DNA from: Gari tellinella
Lineage: Eukaryota; Mollusca; Bivalvia; Cardiida; Psammobiidae
DNA length: 64,000 nucleotides
Direction: 5' to 3'
NCBI GenBank assembly: GCA_922989275.2
Contig: OV277871.1
Coordinates: 33,552,693 to 33,616,692, forward strand
The notes below the pieces were generated by a model. It had not been told where the DNA came from, searched no databases, and saw only the letters and a program-made list of their open reading frames with translations. Positions 12,167 to 23,375 of the stretch are shown here, piece after piece; positions within the stretch are counted from its first letter, which is position 1, and each line of letters opens with the position of its first letter. Both the position numbers and the translations under genes were made by a program.

Positions 12167-12680
12167 ACATAGCAAACAGTTAAGGCCTAAATGAGACGAC
12201 GCGTAACATTAGGATGAGGTCGAACGCAAAAACTTGCTTTGTTCTTTTCCTAGGTATTACATAAATACTATCACGACTAACAACGTATAAAAGCAGCACA
12301 TGGATTTGATTTAGTTCAAATCATGACATAATACATTGGTCAATAAAGTATTTTAAGTATTAATAGTAGAAAAAACCCAACTAAATTTTCATGATTTAAA
12401 GAATAAGAGAAGTTGGGTCATGTTTTTTAATGCTAGAAACTTTTTACCTTTTACTACTATGAGTGGGTTGTGGGATTTGACTTTTCCAAAGAATATAAGG
12501 TTAAATAACTGATATACAAAAGGTAAACAACTGAAACTAATGAGATTAAACACAAATGCCAATCCTTTATGTAAAACATTTCGTTTTAATTATGTAATTT
12601 TCAACAGCATTAAATATATCGACATTTTGATGTAATATTGACGCCTAAACCATTCAAACCCTAGTCAAGGTTATGAAGTC
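12167..12680. other. Intron of gene 1, no gene seen
   Basis: AT-rich. Two short complementary segments (AACCCAACT near 12378 and AGTTGGGT near 12411) could form a weak hairpin. Nothing else is recognised. Confidence 0.5.
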
Positions 12681-12681
12681 A

Positions 12682-12750
12682 TTCTCAAGCATTTGATTGG
12701 TCTGATTCGAGTCTAGGCTCAAATCTGACCAATCAAATGCTTGAGAACAA
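12682..12750. repeat. Family F hairpin element
   Basis: CTCAAGCATTTGATTGGTC ... GACCAATCAAATGCTTGAG is a long, slightly imperfect palindrome. Wider family sequence (ACTCAACT...CTTTATAAC) flanks it. Related copies at 19795-19875, 33230-33380, 52436-52510 and 55725-55865. Confidence 0.75.
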
Positions 12751-12798
12751 AGGCATACTCATCTCAAACGCTTTATAACATTGGAGCCAGGCATATAC

Positions 12799-12930
12799 GT
12801 GTACTTTGAAAACAGTGTACCTGTTTCCCTAAAGGAACCTTCTGATCTGTGTCAAAGTGTGGTCTTGATCTACATTGTTCGCAATGTAATAATTCAGGTT
12901 TTCTTATGGCATGACTCATATAGTTCCTAT
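12799..12930. mobile_element. Fragment of MITE family L
   Basis: Shares TGTGTCAAAG...GGTCTTGATCTACA and a TGGCATGACTCATAT end with family L copies at 35684 and 57174. Confidence 0.5.
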
Positions 12931-13029
12931 ATATATCGTTATTCTTTACCGCCATGACCCGGAATAGACCTTCGTTTAAAACTTCACAACTAACAGTTCA
13001 ATTAGGATAACATAGATTATTCGATAAGT

Positions 13030-13180
13030 AGAGTATCATGGTCGAGTGGGCTAAAACGTTGCCTTCTCCGGAAGGGTTCAACTTCAAACCGAGATCAACA
13101 CTTTTGGAATGGTTTGTTTTTACTAGTAGATCTACCTACACATTTATATGGGCACCACACATCCATTTGCAAAAAGGACT
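13030..13180 (+). repeat. Possible tRNA-derived SINE fragment
   Basis: TGGTCGAGTGGGCTAAAACG resembles a tRNA A box and GGGTTCAACTTCAAACC a decayed B box, about 30 nt apart. No cloverleaf pairs well, so it is not a tRNA gene. Confidence 0.3.
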
Positions 13181-13483
13181 TTACCGCTAAAGTTGGGTTT
13201 CAGTCACTTTAATAGATTCCCGGACAAAGTATCGCCTAACTTCATAATGTTGTCTGCACATTGAATTTAAAATGAAATTTTAGGCAGAAACTGGAAATAA
13301 TATCGTTATCAACTTTGTCAATCAATGTTAAATATGTCAACCAACTTTGGTCATGATCAGTATCGCAATCTGCGACCTTTGATTTACACATGTAGGTTTA
13401 AAATGTTTGCCAAGTTGGATAAAGATCGAGTCGCAAATGGAAGATAAAAAGTTCGAACGATCAGGCTTACAAGAACAGTGGTG

Positions 13484-13925
13484 AAAACATTATTCTTTCC
13501 CGTTTAAACGCAAACGAAACGCAATAATTTGAAGAAAATTACAAGTTATTGACTTTTTATGAATGTTGATTTCGACCTTCACGACAAACCAGTTTGGAGC
13601 CCGATCAGACGCCGTGTCACCCGGCGTCAGATCTGGCCCAAAATGTGAATAATAACGTTTTTTCCTCTGTAAGTTGAGAAGACTTAATATTTCGCGATAA
13701 ACGCGTTGACGATACAACTTTTATTTCCATTGCAAACAGTTTTGAAACTGATCAGACGCCGGGTAACCCGGCGTCTGATCCGGGTCCAAACTTGTTGCCA
13801 CTGTGATTACATTAAATAGTCAGACTTGTTTACAAGTTGTTATTTCCTACATTTTATTGCAATGCGTGTGCCTGCCTTTTGTTGGCGTGTAAACAGGAAA
13901 GAATAAAGCCCTCTCCACTGTAACA
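13484..13925. mobile_element. Two adjacent family B MITEs in opposite orientation
   Basis: The left copy runs from ATTATTCTTTCCCGTTTAAACG with core near 13588-13650. The right copy starts TAAGTTGAGAAGAC (13672) and ends CCCTCTCCACTGTA with a well paired core at 13731-13795 (GGGTAACCC tip). The left one is more decayed. Confidence 0.65.
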
Positions 13926-14043
13926 GTGAGTGATATTGATAAGGCGCTTTTAAACTCTGTTTGCTAATGGTGTCTGTTAAAAAATAATTTCGTTGCAATA
14001 TTCATCATCTACTGTAATAAAATCACAGTCAACAAACAACTCG

Positions 14044-14258
14044 TAACCCCTTCACTACCATGACGTCATCAACTTTAAGCAATTGTCGTCTGCTTTTATT
14101 TCTAAACTTTAAATGTTAGGTATTTCGACTTAAGAAAGATTGTGTGAGTGTCACTTAGTTTGGATCCTGATCAGACGCCGCGTAACGCGGCGTCTGATCA
14201 GGATCCCAAATATTTGCAAGTAGCCACTGTATGCGGGGTAAGGCAGTGAAGGGGTTAA
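14044..14258. mobile_element. MITE family A
   Basis: TAACCCCTTCACT ... AGTGAAGGGGTTAA ends. Core-1 hairpin at 14157-14213 in the GGATCC form. Contains the family word ATTGTCGTCTGCTTTTATTTC. Confidence 0.8.
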
Positions 14259-14721
14259 GTGCAAGTCAAATCATATCTGTTTTTACAATCAACTTCAGAG
14301 CTAGCTGAAATCAACTTTTAATGGTTATCTTCAAATTAGCAATAAACTTTAGCGTTGATTAGTTCAAAGTACACTATAAATTGGAGCTTTACCCTTTGTT
14401 TTACTTATTTTAATACCTTATTGGCTATATGATCAAGTGACTCTAAATGGTGCGCCACTTTTGCAAAGCAAACTTTAAGTGCTACTTAATACCAAATTCA
14501 TAACCACATACTTACCATAGGTTGTTCGTCTGGCTTCAAGCAATAAATTATGCAAAGCGCTAATCGTTTACTGTAAGACTTTAACCCATTTATGGAAACC
14601 TAAAATTTGCAGCAAGCTTTTTTTAAGTGCAGATAAATACGAGAGACTGCCCTGGCGGTTAAAACCGATCAGTACGTTACTTAAGTTCACAACCCATACA
14701 GATACTCGATGTTTGATTTTA

Positions 14722-15125
14722 TTATATGCCTTCTTTTTTTATCGAACGTTTCCGCGTGTATCTGTTCAGTAAGATACAATAGTCTGTATTTTAATACTTG
14801 CATTTTACTCCGACCTCGTTTTCGATTTTAAAGATTGACGTCATATATAGAATCCACGTACATGTACAAGTTCCGCATTAATTTTTGATGCATAAAGGAA
14901 GTCTTGTTCTGCTTGAAATAGTAAATGTTTCTGAATATAAATGATTTAAACAACTATTTAGTTGTTGCTAGTGTATATTGAAGGCATGTAATAAACACAA
15001 TACCAGTTGGCGGTGCGTTACAGGGCGTACTATTCAGCTCCCGACATTCTTGGCGGAAACAACAAGTCAGCTATAGCCGCCATGAACGTCTAGCGTTGAA
15101 CACACCGCCCTGTAACGTGTTCAAT
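14722..15125. repeat. Dispersed repeat K, copy 1
   Basis: About 400 bp is alignable by eye with 28796-29205: shared TATGCCTTCTT, TTTTACTC, TTTTCGATT, TATAGAATC, TATTGAAGGCAT, TTCAGCTC and CCTGTAACGT blocks in the same order. The two copies differ greatly. Type unknown. Confidence 0.6.
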
Positions 15126-15181
15126 TTCCACTGTTTGCTGTTTAGATTTGCAGTTTGTGCCACGTGTGCAGCGTGCAGAGT

Positions 15182-15412
15182 ACAGTTGAGAAAACATTTT
15201 CTTTCCAAACGCGTTTACGCTTAAACTGTTTTTTTCATTGCAAGCAGTTTGGAGCCAGATCAAACGCCGGGAAACCCAGCGTCTGATCAGGCTCCAAACT
15301 GTTTACCCCGCAAATTAAAACTGGTTGTCGGAATTGTCGGAGTTGTCAAAAGGTTGTCATTTTCTATATTTCATTGCAATGCGTTTGCGTTTGAATTACG
15401 TTTTCTCCACTT
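15182..15412. mobile_element. MITE family B, diverged
   Basis: TACAGTTGAGAAAACA ... TTACGTTTTCTCCACTT with core-1 hairpin at 15241-15305 (GGAGCC form). Confidence 0.7.
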
Positions 15413-15570
15413 GCAATCGATGGCCATCAATTTCTTTCCTGAACTCATCACTGTATTGCACTACCAACTGGTGATGTATATATAAAAGTCATCATCACAG
15501 TGAAGTTTATACATGTATACACTCCAGTTCCGTCAGACGTCTCTCCCTTCTTTCTTGACTTCTCTCCATT

Positions 15571-15690
15571 TTAGGAGCTTTCTGTTTCACTGTCCCCTTA
15601 CTTCAAACTGTCACTTGTTTTTTACACAACCAATTTGCCTAACATGCCTAATAAATAATGTATGCCATTACTACTGCTTTAATAATCAAT
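15571..15690. mobile_element. Fragment of MITE family D
   Basis: TTTAGGAGCTTTCTGTTTCA is the right half of the core-2 hairpin as found in family D. The left half is missing. Confidence 0.45.
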
Positions 15691-15869
15691 CTACCAATAA
15701 GGCTATATAGGATTATGCCATGAGTCTATGTTTAAGACTAGCTGATCTCAAACGAGTCTAGATTTGCGAGATTAATAACTTTCTATTCTATACTAGTGAC
15801 AGATTCTTTTTTTGACATAACCAACGCTTTTAAGTTATTTTTAAAGCAATAGGCTTTTTTTAAAAATCC

Positions 15870-16450
15870 CAGTGACGTTATAACGCATTTTTATTTATGC
15901 TTTTCGGTGGATTACCGCAGATAATCCACTGCTTCAAGCAGTGGGATTATCGTCGCTCGTGCTTCTTTTATGAGTTTTCCCCGTAGGGCTCCCCAAGAAT
16001 CGTAGTAAATCGTGTCGTATCGTTCAATTCCGGCAGTCTGTTTTGTCGCGAACCACTCAACGGAAGAACACGAATCCAAGATCGGAAGTAACGACGTAAT
16101 TCCGTTGACGTCAAATCAATAAATAAGTGACGTCATTGTACCGCCAACTGTCACGCACATATGTTCGACATAAAATTTGGGGCTCAACACGGGATAAATA
16201 ATGTACTTTCGCTTTCAATTGTCAAACAATATCGTTTAAAAAGTGGCTTAAAAGCATAAATAAATAGAATAACTGTGTTTTTTCAGTGTAAGATTGAATT
16301 TAATCCATTTCGTGAACATCAGACAGTTATATTTTCGCCACTCGTGAAAATATAACGTCTGATGTTCACACAATGGATTAAATTTCGATCTTACTCTGAA
16401 AAACAGATATCCTCTATGTAATTAGTGACGTTATAATGACGTCATCAAAT
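15870..16450. repeat. Segment with two hairpins between AGTGACGTTATAA repeats
   Basis: AGTGACGTTATAA occurs at 15872 and 16424 in direct orientation. Between them are a small hairpin (GATAATCCACTGCTTCAAGC / GCAGTGGGATTATC, about 15930-15950) and a larger one at about 16292-16400 (ATTTAATCCATT...GAACATCAGAC / GTCTGATGTTC...AATGGATTAAAT). Probably another MITE family; no coding signal. Confidence 0.45.
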
Positions 16451-16587
16451 TGATCTCACACATGTTGGAAACAAGGATATTCGTGATCGTTGTTCGCTTT
16501 AGAAAACAGGGGTAGTTATGTGAGAAACGTATATCTTCTAAATAAATCTCGTAACCTGATAGGCTCATGAGACGAACGTTGCAAGAT

Positions 16588-16947
16588 ACTGTGCTCCCTT
16601 CCTACAACGGCCATCCCAACAACGACTCCCTCCATACAACGACACTTAACGCTGTTCCCTTAACGTATATCCAACATTTTATTGGCTGCAATACCGTCTG
16701 CTTAAATGTCGTCTGCTGCTTTTCTCAAAGTTACATATAAGTGGACATTTTAATAGAATAATATCATGACGAGTGACAAACAGCTTAAAACCAGATCAGA
16801 CGCCGCATTACGCGGCGTCTGAATTGGATTCAAGATGTTTGCAAATGTAAGCGAAGTCATAATTTTACCTCCCTATAACGACTCCCAACAAACAACACAA
16901 TCAATATGTGTCTGCCATTGGGTGTCGTTGTAGAGAGGGAACACAAT
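16588..16947. mobile_element. MITE family C
   Basis: TACTGTGCTCCCTTCCTACA ... CGTTGTAGAGAGGGAACACA with core-1 hairpin at 16778-16842 in the C form (CAGCTTAAAACCAGATCAG / CTGAATTGGATTCAAG). Confidence 0.75.
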
Positions 16948-17141
16948 ATTAAAACTGTTTTAAGGGTTGCAAATTTAACCAATCAAACACTGGCAATAAT
17001 ATAACGTTACAACAAAGAGTTCATAACATGTTTTCTGTTATGTTGAATAATGATGTAAATTCATTTAAACTGACATGTTTGCAATGCACATAAGTATTTT
17101 AAATCTACAAGCGCCCGTGTTTGGTTAAAATAACATTGATA

Positions 17142-17221
<80 letters not shown>

Positions 17222-17235
17222 ATATATATATATAT
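17142..17235. repeat. (CT)n followed by (TA)n microsatellite
   Basis: Long run of CT with a few interruptions to about 17219, then a short TA run. Confidence 0.9.
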
Positions 17236-17440
17236 TTACAGTTTAGAAGGCTTAATTATTTCCCGTTTAAACGCAAAAGAAACGTAAACGCATTTGCACT
17301 TAAATGTAAAAAATGACATCTGTTTTAATTTGACTGGTAAACAGATTGGAACCTGATTAGACGCCGGGCTTACCCAGCGTCTGATCTGGCTCCAAACGGT
17401 TTGTTTTCGAAATAATAGTTTTAGCCTCCACTGCAATATA
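17236..17440. mobile_element. MITE family B, diverged
   Basis: Begins TTACAGTTTAGAAGGC and contains CCCGTTTAAACGCAAA and AATAATAGTTTTAGC. Core-1 hairpin at 17339-17403. A further left-half fragment lies at 17480-17600. Confidence 0.6.
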
Positions 17441-17725
17441 TATAAAAGATATTATCTATGTTGACATTCAATACATATTGAAGAGTACGTTATTTCCCCA
17501 AGAAACGTATTTTTGTCTAAGCAGTTATTCTCATTGCGAATAGTTTGAAGCCAGATCAAACGCCGGGTTACTCGGGTATGTTCATGTCCCTGAAACTGAT
17601 TGACACACAATTTAAAATAATTCGTCTATTTTATTTTTAAAACAAACGTCTGTTATAACTATTGTTTTTTGCAAAGCGAAACGAGATAACACCTTATTCT
17701 CCGTTAAACATGTTTTATATTTCAG

Positions 17726-17890
17726 AGTGCGAAGTCCCACGTGTAGCTATGGCAGATATTATTGGGAACATGTATACATTTGGGTCAAGAATTAAAGTTG
17801 ACTGTCACGTTGGGTATAGGGCAAGTATTGACTTGCCTATAGTATGTGGTGAAGACGGCACCTGGACAAACATTCCAACATGCGTGAACA
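17726..17890 (+). CDS. Gene 1, CCP/sushi exon 1
   Basis: TTTATATTTCAG acceptor and GTATGT donor; 165 nt, phase 1 to 1. It encodes one complement control protein (sushi) module of about 55 residues with the four expected cysteines (ECEVP, VDCHVGY, IVCGEDG, PTCVN) and the conserved Trp of GTWTN before the last Cys. CCP modules are extracellular binding units held by Cys1-Cys3 and Cys2-Cys4. The exon is nearly identical to the first CCP exon of gene 2 at 57454 from FGSR through PTC, far closer than to its neighbours. This marks it as the orthologous position in the two paralogues and suggests recent duplication or conversion. Confidence 0.85.
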
Positions 17891-17924
17891 GTATGTCATT
17901 TACTTATTTATTGTTTGACTCTAT

Positions 17925-18400
17925 CTCTAGTTCTCTGTCTCTCTCTCTCTCTCCCTCTCTCTCTTTCTTTCTCTCTCTGTCTCTCTGCCTCTCTGTTTCT
18001 CTCTCTTCATGACTCTTCCGTTGTATGTGTCTCTCTCTGGCTCTTTCAGTCTCTGACACTCGGCTTATGTCTTTCTTTCTGTCGTTCCCTCTGTCTCTCT
18101 CTCTTTCACTCTCTGCTAATATGTTAATATGTGTGTGTGTCTCTCTGTTTCTCTCTTTATCTTTCTCTGTCTGTCTGTCTCTGTCTCTCTCGCACTCTGT
18201 CTCTCTCGCTCTGTCTCTCGCTCTCTCTCTGTCTCTCTCTCTGTCTCTCTCTCTCTCTCTCTGTCTCTATATGTCTCTCTCTGTCTCTGTCTCTCTATCT
18301 ATATATCTGTCTATCTATCTCTCTCGCTCTTTCTCTCCCTCTCTCTCTCTTTCTCTCTATTATTCTCTCGTCATCTCTTTTCTCCTTTTCTCTTAATTTG
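17925..18400. repeat. Degenerate (CTCTGT)n / (CT)n tract
   Basis: Low-complexity pyrimidine-rich tract starting about 35 bp after the CCP exon donor. Open frames here are Ser/Leu artefacts. A similar tract follows the paralogous exon in gene 2 (57680-58080), so it was probably present before the genes duplicated. Confidence 0.9.
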
Positions 18401-18553
18401 TCTCAGAGAATCTGAGTATCACACGATGTATCTTCTTTCATTTTATTTCGATACAATTTTCACTAGGTAAGATGGAAGGATTGCGGCTCTGCAGACTATG
18501 TTTTATATCTCTCTACGTTTGACAATCACAGGTACAACTTGCATATTTTAATA

Positions 18554-18763
18554 TACAGTAAAACCTCGCTACTACGACCACTAAAACCAAGGCTAATTGA
18601 TTGTTTAATAGAGAGGTGACAGGTTAAAGCAAGGTGACAGTGAAACAGAAAGCTCCTAAAGGAGCTTTCTTTTTCACTGTCATCTTGCTTTAAGTGGTCA
18701 CCTACCGTAAACACCCTAATAATCAACATAATTGAGTGGTCGTAATAGAGAGGTTTTACTGTA
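18554..18763. mobile_element. MITE family D (TA type)
   Basis: TACAGTAAAACCTCGCTACT ... AGAGAGGTTTTACTGTA; core-2 hairpin at about 18622-18695 (AGCAAGGTGACAGTGAAAC ... CACTGTCATCTTGC). The ends resemble pogo/Tigger-type transposons. Near-identical copy at 48902. Confidence 0.85.
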
Positions 18764-19055
18764 TAAGGAAAAAGGAGTCAGAATATATCTATATTGACAA
18801 TGGCTTTTATTGTAAATGGGGTTTTTCTTCAAATTCTATGAGCATAAATGTTTCTAATCATGTATTTTAGAATGTTAAAACATGTATCCCCTGTAGGGAG
18901 GACGTAAAACATTGAATTGAGTTGAATTGCCCTTACAAGTTGCAAGGAAAATATCATAATATAAGGACAAAGGTATTTTGTTGTTTGGTGCTGAATAATT
19001 CATACTTTTGCGGTTTCAATTTCAGTTTCAGTTTCAGTGTTTCAGCGCACATTTA

Positions 19056-19280
19056 CATGTACAGTGGAGAAACTGTTAATCTTTCCCAATAAACGCGTTC
19101 ACGCTAAAACTATTATTTCCAGTGCAAAAAGTTTGGAGCAAGATCAGACGCCGGGTAACCACATAGATTTGTGAAAACAGCAGACGACAATTTTAAGCAG
19201 ACTATATTGCAGCAGTGGAAACGTTAGATATAGATTCCAGGTTTGGGGAACAGCGGCAAGATATATTGTAAGGTAGTACT
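19056..19280. mobile_element. Chimera: left half of family B joined to right part of family C
   Basis: TACAGTGGAGAAACTG at 19059 runs to the hairpin tip CGCCGGGTAACC, then jumps to family C sequence (GAAAACAGCAGACGACAATTT ...). The join lies exactly at the hairpin centre. Confidence 0.6.
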
Positions 19281-19424
19281 GATATATATTTGTATCGCCA
19301 TTAAAGCAATATTTTTATGTAAAAAGTGGTACAATTCCAAAGTAGTAATGAGATTTTAACGTGCCAAATACATCTATGCAACACACACAAAATCGTCAAA
19401 GTGGCAATCGCATAACATATTTTG

Positions 19425-19660
19425 AATTATTCTTTCCCGTTTAAACGCAAACGTACGCAAACGCAACACACTAAAACGTAGAAAAGAACAACTTTTGGAC
19501 AATTCTGATATTTCATGTTTATCTTGGTGGCAAACTGTTTTGAGCCTGATCAGACGCCGGGTTACCCGGCGTCTGATCTGGCTCCAAACTGTTTGCACTG
19601 CAAATAATAGTTTTAGCGTAAACGCGTTTATTGGGAAAGAATAACAGATTCTCCACTGTA
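19425..19660. mobile_element. MITE family B, left terminus missing
   Basis: ATTATTCTTTCCCGTTTAAA ... CAGATTCTCCACTGTA; core-1 hairpin at 19530-19594. Internal sequence nearly identical to the copies at 11917, 30867 and 50330. Confidence 0.75.
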
Positions 19661-19794
19661 CATTCTACAAGGCATTCCGTATACATTTCACAAGGACAGT
19701 ACAGCAGATAAGACGTTATTCTTTACCGCTTTAGCGCAAACGTAATACGCTAAACTATAGAAGATATATACCGGTACATGTTTTTATTGATCTG

Positions 19795-19875
19795 TCCCTT
19801 AAGCTCAAATTTGACCAATCGAATGCTTGAGAACGGCCTCAGACACAACTCGAAACTCTTTATAACCTTGGACCC
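19795..19875. repeat. Half of family F element
   Basis: CTCAAATTTGACCAATCGAA plus ACTCGAAACTCTTTATAAC, the right arm only. Confidence 0.5.
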
Positions 19876-20047
19876 TGCAAATATACTCATACGCATTTGA
19901 AAATGGGATGCGATTGAAAGCAACACTCTGTCATCGAAATATGTACCCCAACAATATGCTCTGTACCTCCAGTTGATGGGGGCATACATGTATAAAATAT
20001 GCGTTTACACGATTCATTGGTTGTGTGAGACTGACGTTGCAACTTAA

Positions 20048-20294
20048 CCCTTTACCTGATAGCATTGTTTCTAGTATTGAAGATATGTGACTATTTAAAG
20101 CAGGTTGAAAGTAAAGCAGAATGCGCCCTAAGGCGCATTCTGCTTTACTTTCAGCCTGTTTTAAGCTCTATTAACTGCTAGAATAAGGAAAGTATTTAAT
20201 ATGACACATATTCATGACGGTATAATTTGGAACTATTTTCTTCAGCGGATGAATAAAATGAATGTGCTAAACGTCGCTTCTTGAAGGGAAAGGG
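20048..20294. mobile_element. MITE family E, TTAA flanked
   Basis: CCCTTTACC ... GGGAAAGGG, with TTAA at 20044-20047 and 20295-20298. Core-2 hairpin at about 20094-20165, with GAATGCGCC-CTAA-GGCGCATTC at the tip. Confidence 0.85.
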
Positions 20295-20383
20295 TTAAAG
20301 TAAATGTCTACGATCAGCAATCACTGCCTAAACCGTCGAAAACATGGTTAAATGAATCGTCGGATTGGAGTATGGAAATGTTA

Positions 20384-20780
20384 TACAGTACTTCCTCCCA
20401 CAGAGCCCCCTCCGAACATCGAATCCCTCGTAACAACAATATTTGCCGCTGTTCCCTCAACAAAACAATGCTACACGGCTTCATTAGTGTATGTTTAAAA
20501 TTGTGGTTTGCAGCGTTATCTCAAAGTAAATATGGGACATTTTCACGGCTGCACTATCGTGTGATTAAAATCCTCGTTTGCGTTTTTTTAGGCCCATGAT
20601 TGTTATATTGACAGAAGAAACATTAAAGACAAGTGACAAATAGATTTAACCAAGATCTGGCTCGAACTGTTTGCAAATGTACTCTAAGGTTAATACTCTT
20701 CTCTCCCCAAAACACCTCTCTCTTAACAACACACATAATATTTGTCTTTCATCGGGTGTTGTTGTAGAGGGGGCGCTGTA
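20384..20780. mobile_element. MITE family C, hairpin eroded
   Basis: TACAGTACTTCCTCCC ... GTTGTAGAGGGGGCGCTGTA. Only half of the core-1 hairpin remains near 20630-20672. Confidence 0.65.
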
Positions 20781-20802
20781 TTCTAGCCAATAAATACAGT
20801 GG

Positions 20803-20952
20803 ACAAATTTCTTTCCAGTTTAAACTAAACGCAAGTCTATATAATTAATTAAAGGATTTTATAAGTTTCTTAAATCTGAGTGGCAAAACATTCTGTTCCA
20901 GATCAGACACCTGGTTACCCGGCGTGCCATCTAACTCCGAACTGTTTGTAAT
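20803..20952. mobile_element. MITE family B, left half
   Basis: TACAGTGGACAAATTTCTTT to a degenerate core-1 hairpin at 20885-20950. The element runs close to the following CCP exon. Confidence 0.5.
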
Positions 20953-21042
20953 TAACATGATGAACTGTTAACACAAGCGCGCTTTTGGATGAGAATGAGG
21001 TTTTATGTCCCGATTTTCTATATAACCTGTTTGTTTTTGTAG

Positions 21043-21222
21043 AGTGTCCAGATCCTCCACAGATCAAAAACGCAGGCATATCAGAAGGAGGTAATTCGGT
21101 GGGAGACGAACGGACGTATACATGTAATGATGGTACATATACTTTATATGACATTGTCAGCGACACGATTAGATGTAAGCAGACAAACAGATGGACACTA
21201 ACTGACCTAGAGTGTATAATAG
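21043..21222 (+). CDS. Gene 1, CCP/sushi exon 2
   Basis: TTTTTGTAG acceptor, GTATAG donor; 180 nt, phase 1 to 1. The CCP module has cysteines in ECPDPP, YTCNDG, IRCKQ and LECI and Trp in NRWTLT. It belongs to the same subtype as the array of gene 2 (ECPDPPxI...AxIS, RTYTC, DTIxC, W), so this exon is the seed type that was amplified there. The donor is followed within 20 bp by the family G hairpin element. Confidence 0.85.
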
Positions 21223-21239
21223 GTATAGTAAAGAATACA

Positions 21240-21404
21240 TTATAGGAACAAACAACATCATTTTGTCGTTTATGACGGTATGAACACATTAGCTTCGTAG
21301 GGGGTAAGTTTCGTAAGCACCCGCTAGTAAGGCGTTTTCGATAAACCCACCTTGCAAAGCTAATGCATGTATACCGTCGTAAATGGTAAAAAAGATGTCG
21401 TTTA
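21240..21404. repeat. Family G long hairpin, copy 1
   Basis: ACAAACAACATCATTTTGTC ... GATGTCGTTTATTCC form an imperfect palindrome. The inner part is ATTAGCTTCGTAGGGGGTAA / CACCTTGCAAAGCTAAT, with decay. Related copies at 24260-24424 and 58111-58262. Confidence 0.7.
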
Positions 21405-21517
21405 TTCCATATATTTATATTTTTTCTTCTGCCTTGTCCATTAAATGTATATTTCGACCAGATTTGGTTTCAAATGAACATATGATATACCGGCCAAATA
21501 TGTTTTATAGATCTCCT

Positions 21518-21629
21518 CGGGAAATGATTAATTTATCAATATCTACTTTTTATTTCATCTAATACCGTCACCTAACGCCACAGTACGTGCATTTATAACG
21601 AAAATGTGCATCAAAAAGTTTTATGTCGC
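21518..21629. repeat. Left arm of a 110-bp inverted repeat (partner 27128-27253)
   Basis: CTCCTCGGGAAATGATTAAT through GTCACCTAACGCCACAGTA to AAAAGTTTTATGTCG recurs inverted at 27128-27253. The pair brackets the nested block between them, suggesting termini of a larger element or an old insertion. Confidence 0.6.
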
Positions 21630-22072
21630 TCTGGGCCCGGGTGCATGACACATAGTTAGAGCTTACCTGTATACTAAATCCCTCGCTGAGAGATAAATAT
21701 CGATTTTTAACTACAAGATAAACTAACTGTGTTGCATGACACACCGCTAAATTCTAGTAACATACTAAAGTTTTAGTTGATAGTTAAATATTGATTTTAG
21801 TAGACAGGTAAGATAACTAGTGTTGCACGAGCGCAAAATTGACTAACTACAAGTTAAGTTTCACCGCTAAATTTAGAGGTACTCAGTGCAGCGATAAATC
21901 CTCTAGTAGCCAGTTAAGTCAGCTTACATAGCCGCGTTAACGAAACATTTGGGATCCAGATCAGAAACTTAACACCTCGGTGTCTTATCAAGGTCAAAAT
22001 TGTTTTATTATTTTTGTTATTTTATTTCATTTTTCATTTTCTCTGTTTGAGATTTACATATTACTAAACGCC

Positions 22073-22262
22073 AATACAATGCATTAAAATATTTTAATTG
22101 ACAACGGAATATGATTTATATTAATCTGAGAGGCAAACAGTTTGGAGTTTGATCCTACGCCGGGTCACCCGTTATCTGATATGGCTCAAACATTGTAAGC
22201 AAAGAAAATAAAACAATTTAGCTTAAGCGGAATGGAAAGACACACGTATTGTCCACTGTATG
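22073..22262. mobile_element. MITE family B, decayed
   Basis: Degenerate core-1 hairpin at 22135-22200 and right end ACGTATTGTCCACTGTA. Confidence 0.5.
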
Positions 22263-22520
22263 GATGTAATACATGTACGCCATAAATATGTCAACCAATT
22301 CCACGCTTGAAACCTGTATTTTGGAAAAGCGGGTCCTGATCAGGGTCCAAACTGTTTTTACAGAGATCCTGTTTTCTGTAACATAAAGAAGTACGAACCA
22401 ATTTCAGAATACAAATATGAATCTACAATACATAATAATAATTGGTACATTATCGCAGAAAGCTCTGTTACATGTAGTAACAACGAAACACTTTAGTGTG
22501 TGTTGCCATAATATTTTCTT

Positions 22521-22770
22521 TTAGCCCCTTCGGCGCCAATTAATCGTGAGTGTTTATCCCTTTATCACCGTTTTATTGTCGTCTGCTTTAATATTCTCAT
22601 TTGTAATATCGTTTCAAAGAAAGATCCAATGCAGAATGACTTAGGAAATGTCGATACGAGTGTAAAACAGTTTGGACCCTAATCAGACGTCGCGTTACTC
22701 GGCGTCTGATCTGGATCCAAATTGTTTGGGAAGCCGACTTCATGCGACTCCGGCGGTGAAAGAGTTTTTA
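22521..22770. mobile_element. MITE family A
   Basis: TTAGCCCCTTCGGCGCC ... GGCGGTGAAAGAGTTTTTAA; core-1 hairpin at 22666-22730 (GGACCCTAATCAGACG form). TTAA ends are partly mutated. Confidence 0.65.
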
Positions 22771-22989
22771 AAACATTTCTTTCAAACAAGATTTTCCCAT
22801 AAAGCTCATCTTTAAAGAAGAATACAATAACACTATACTAATAACTCTATAACGGATTAACCTTCAGAACTGAATATCGACACGATCATTTAGGATCTTG
22901 ATCAACTACGGGTCAGAACAAGAATATTTAAAATGTACCAACCTTTTAGCGTTAGGTGTAATGCGTAAGAACAGCTTAGGAACCGTCTG

Positions 22990-23066
22990 TCCGCACGTCT
23001 GTCTTTCTGTCTATCACTGTCTACCATCCCATTTTCTCTCCCCCCTCTCTCTCTCTCTCTCTCGCC
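22990..23066. repeat. Pyrimidine-rich low-complexity tract
   Basis: TCTGTC and CT runs flanking the family B element to its right; a second tract is at 23378-23450. Confidence 0.8.
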
Positions 23067-23114
23067 CGTTTACCTCTCACTGTATGTCAGTCTCTGCCTG
23101 TCCGTATGTACATG

Positions 23115-23375
23115 TACAGTGGAGAAAACGCTATTCTTTCCCAATAAACGCGTTTACGCTAAAACTATTATTTGCAGTGCAAACAGTTTGGAGCCAGATC
23201 AGACGCCGGGTAACCCGGCGTCTGATCAGGCTCCAAACTGTTTGCCACCAAGATAAACATGAAATATCAGAATTGTCCAAAAATTGCTCTTTTCTACGTT
23301 TTAAAACTAAAGTGTTTTGCGTTTGCGTACGTTTGCGTTTAAACGGGAAAGAATAACGTTTTTTTCTCCACTGTA
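23115..23375. mobile_element. MITE family B
   Basis: TACAGTGGAGAAAACG ... TTTTTTCTCCACTGTA; core-1 hairpin at 23178-23242, perfectly paired with GGGTAACCC tip. The opposite orientation of the family internal sequence (ACCAAGATAAACATGAAATA) is seen. Confidence 0.85.

Noticed and set aside
13030..13100. tRNA-like sequence
   Set aside because: A box fair but B box decayed and no cloverleaf; kept only as a possible SINE fragment.
17915..18470. Several overlapping Ser/Leu-rich frames
   Set aside because: Produced by the CT/CTGT microsatellite in all three frames.
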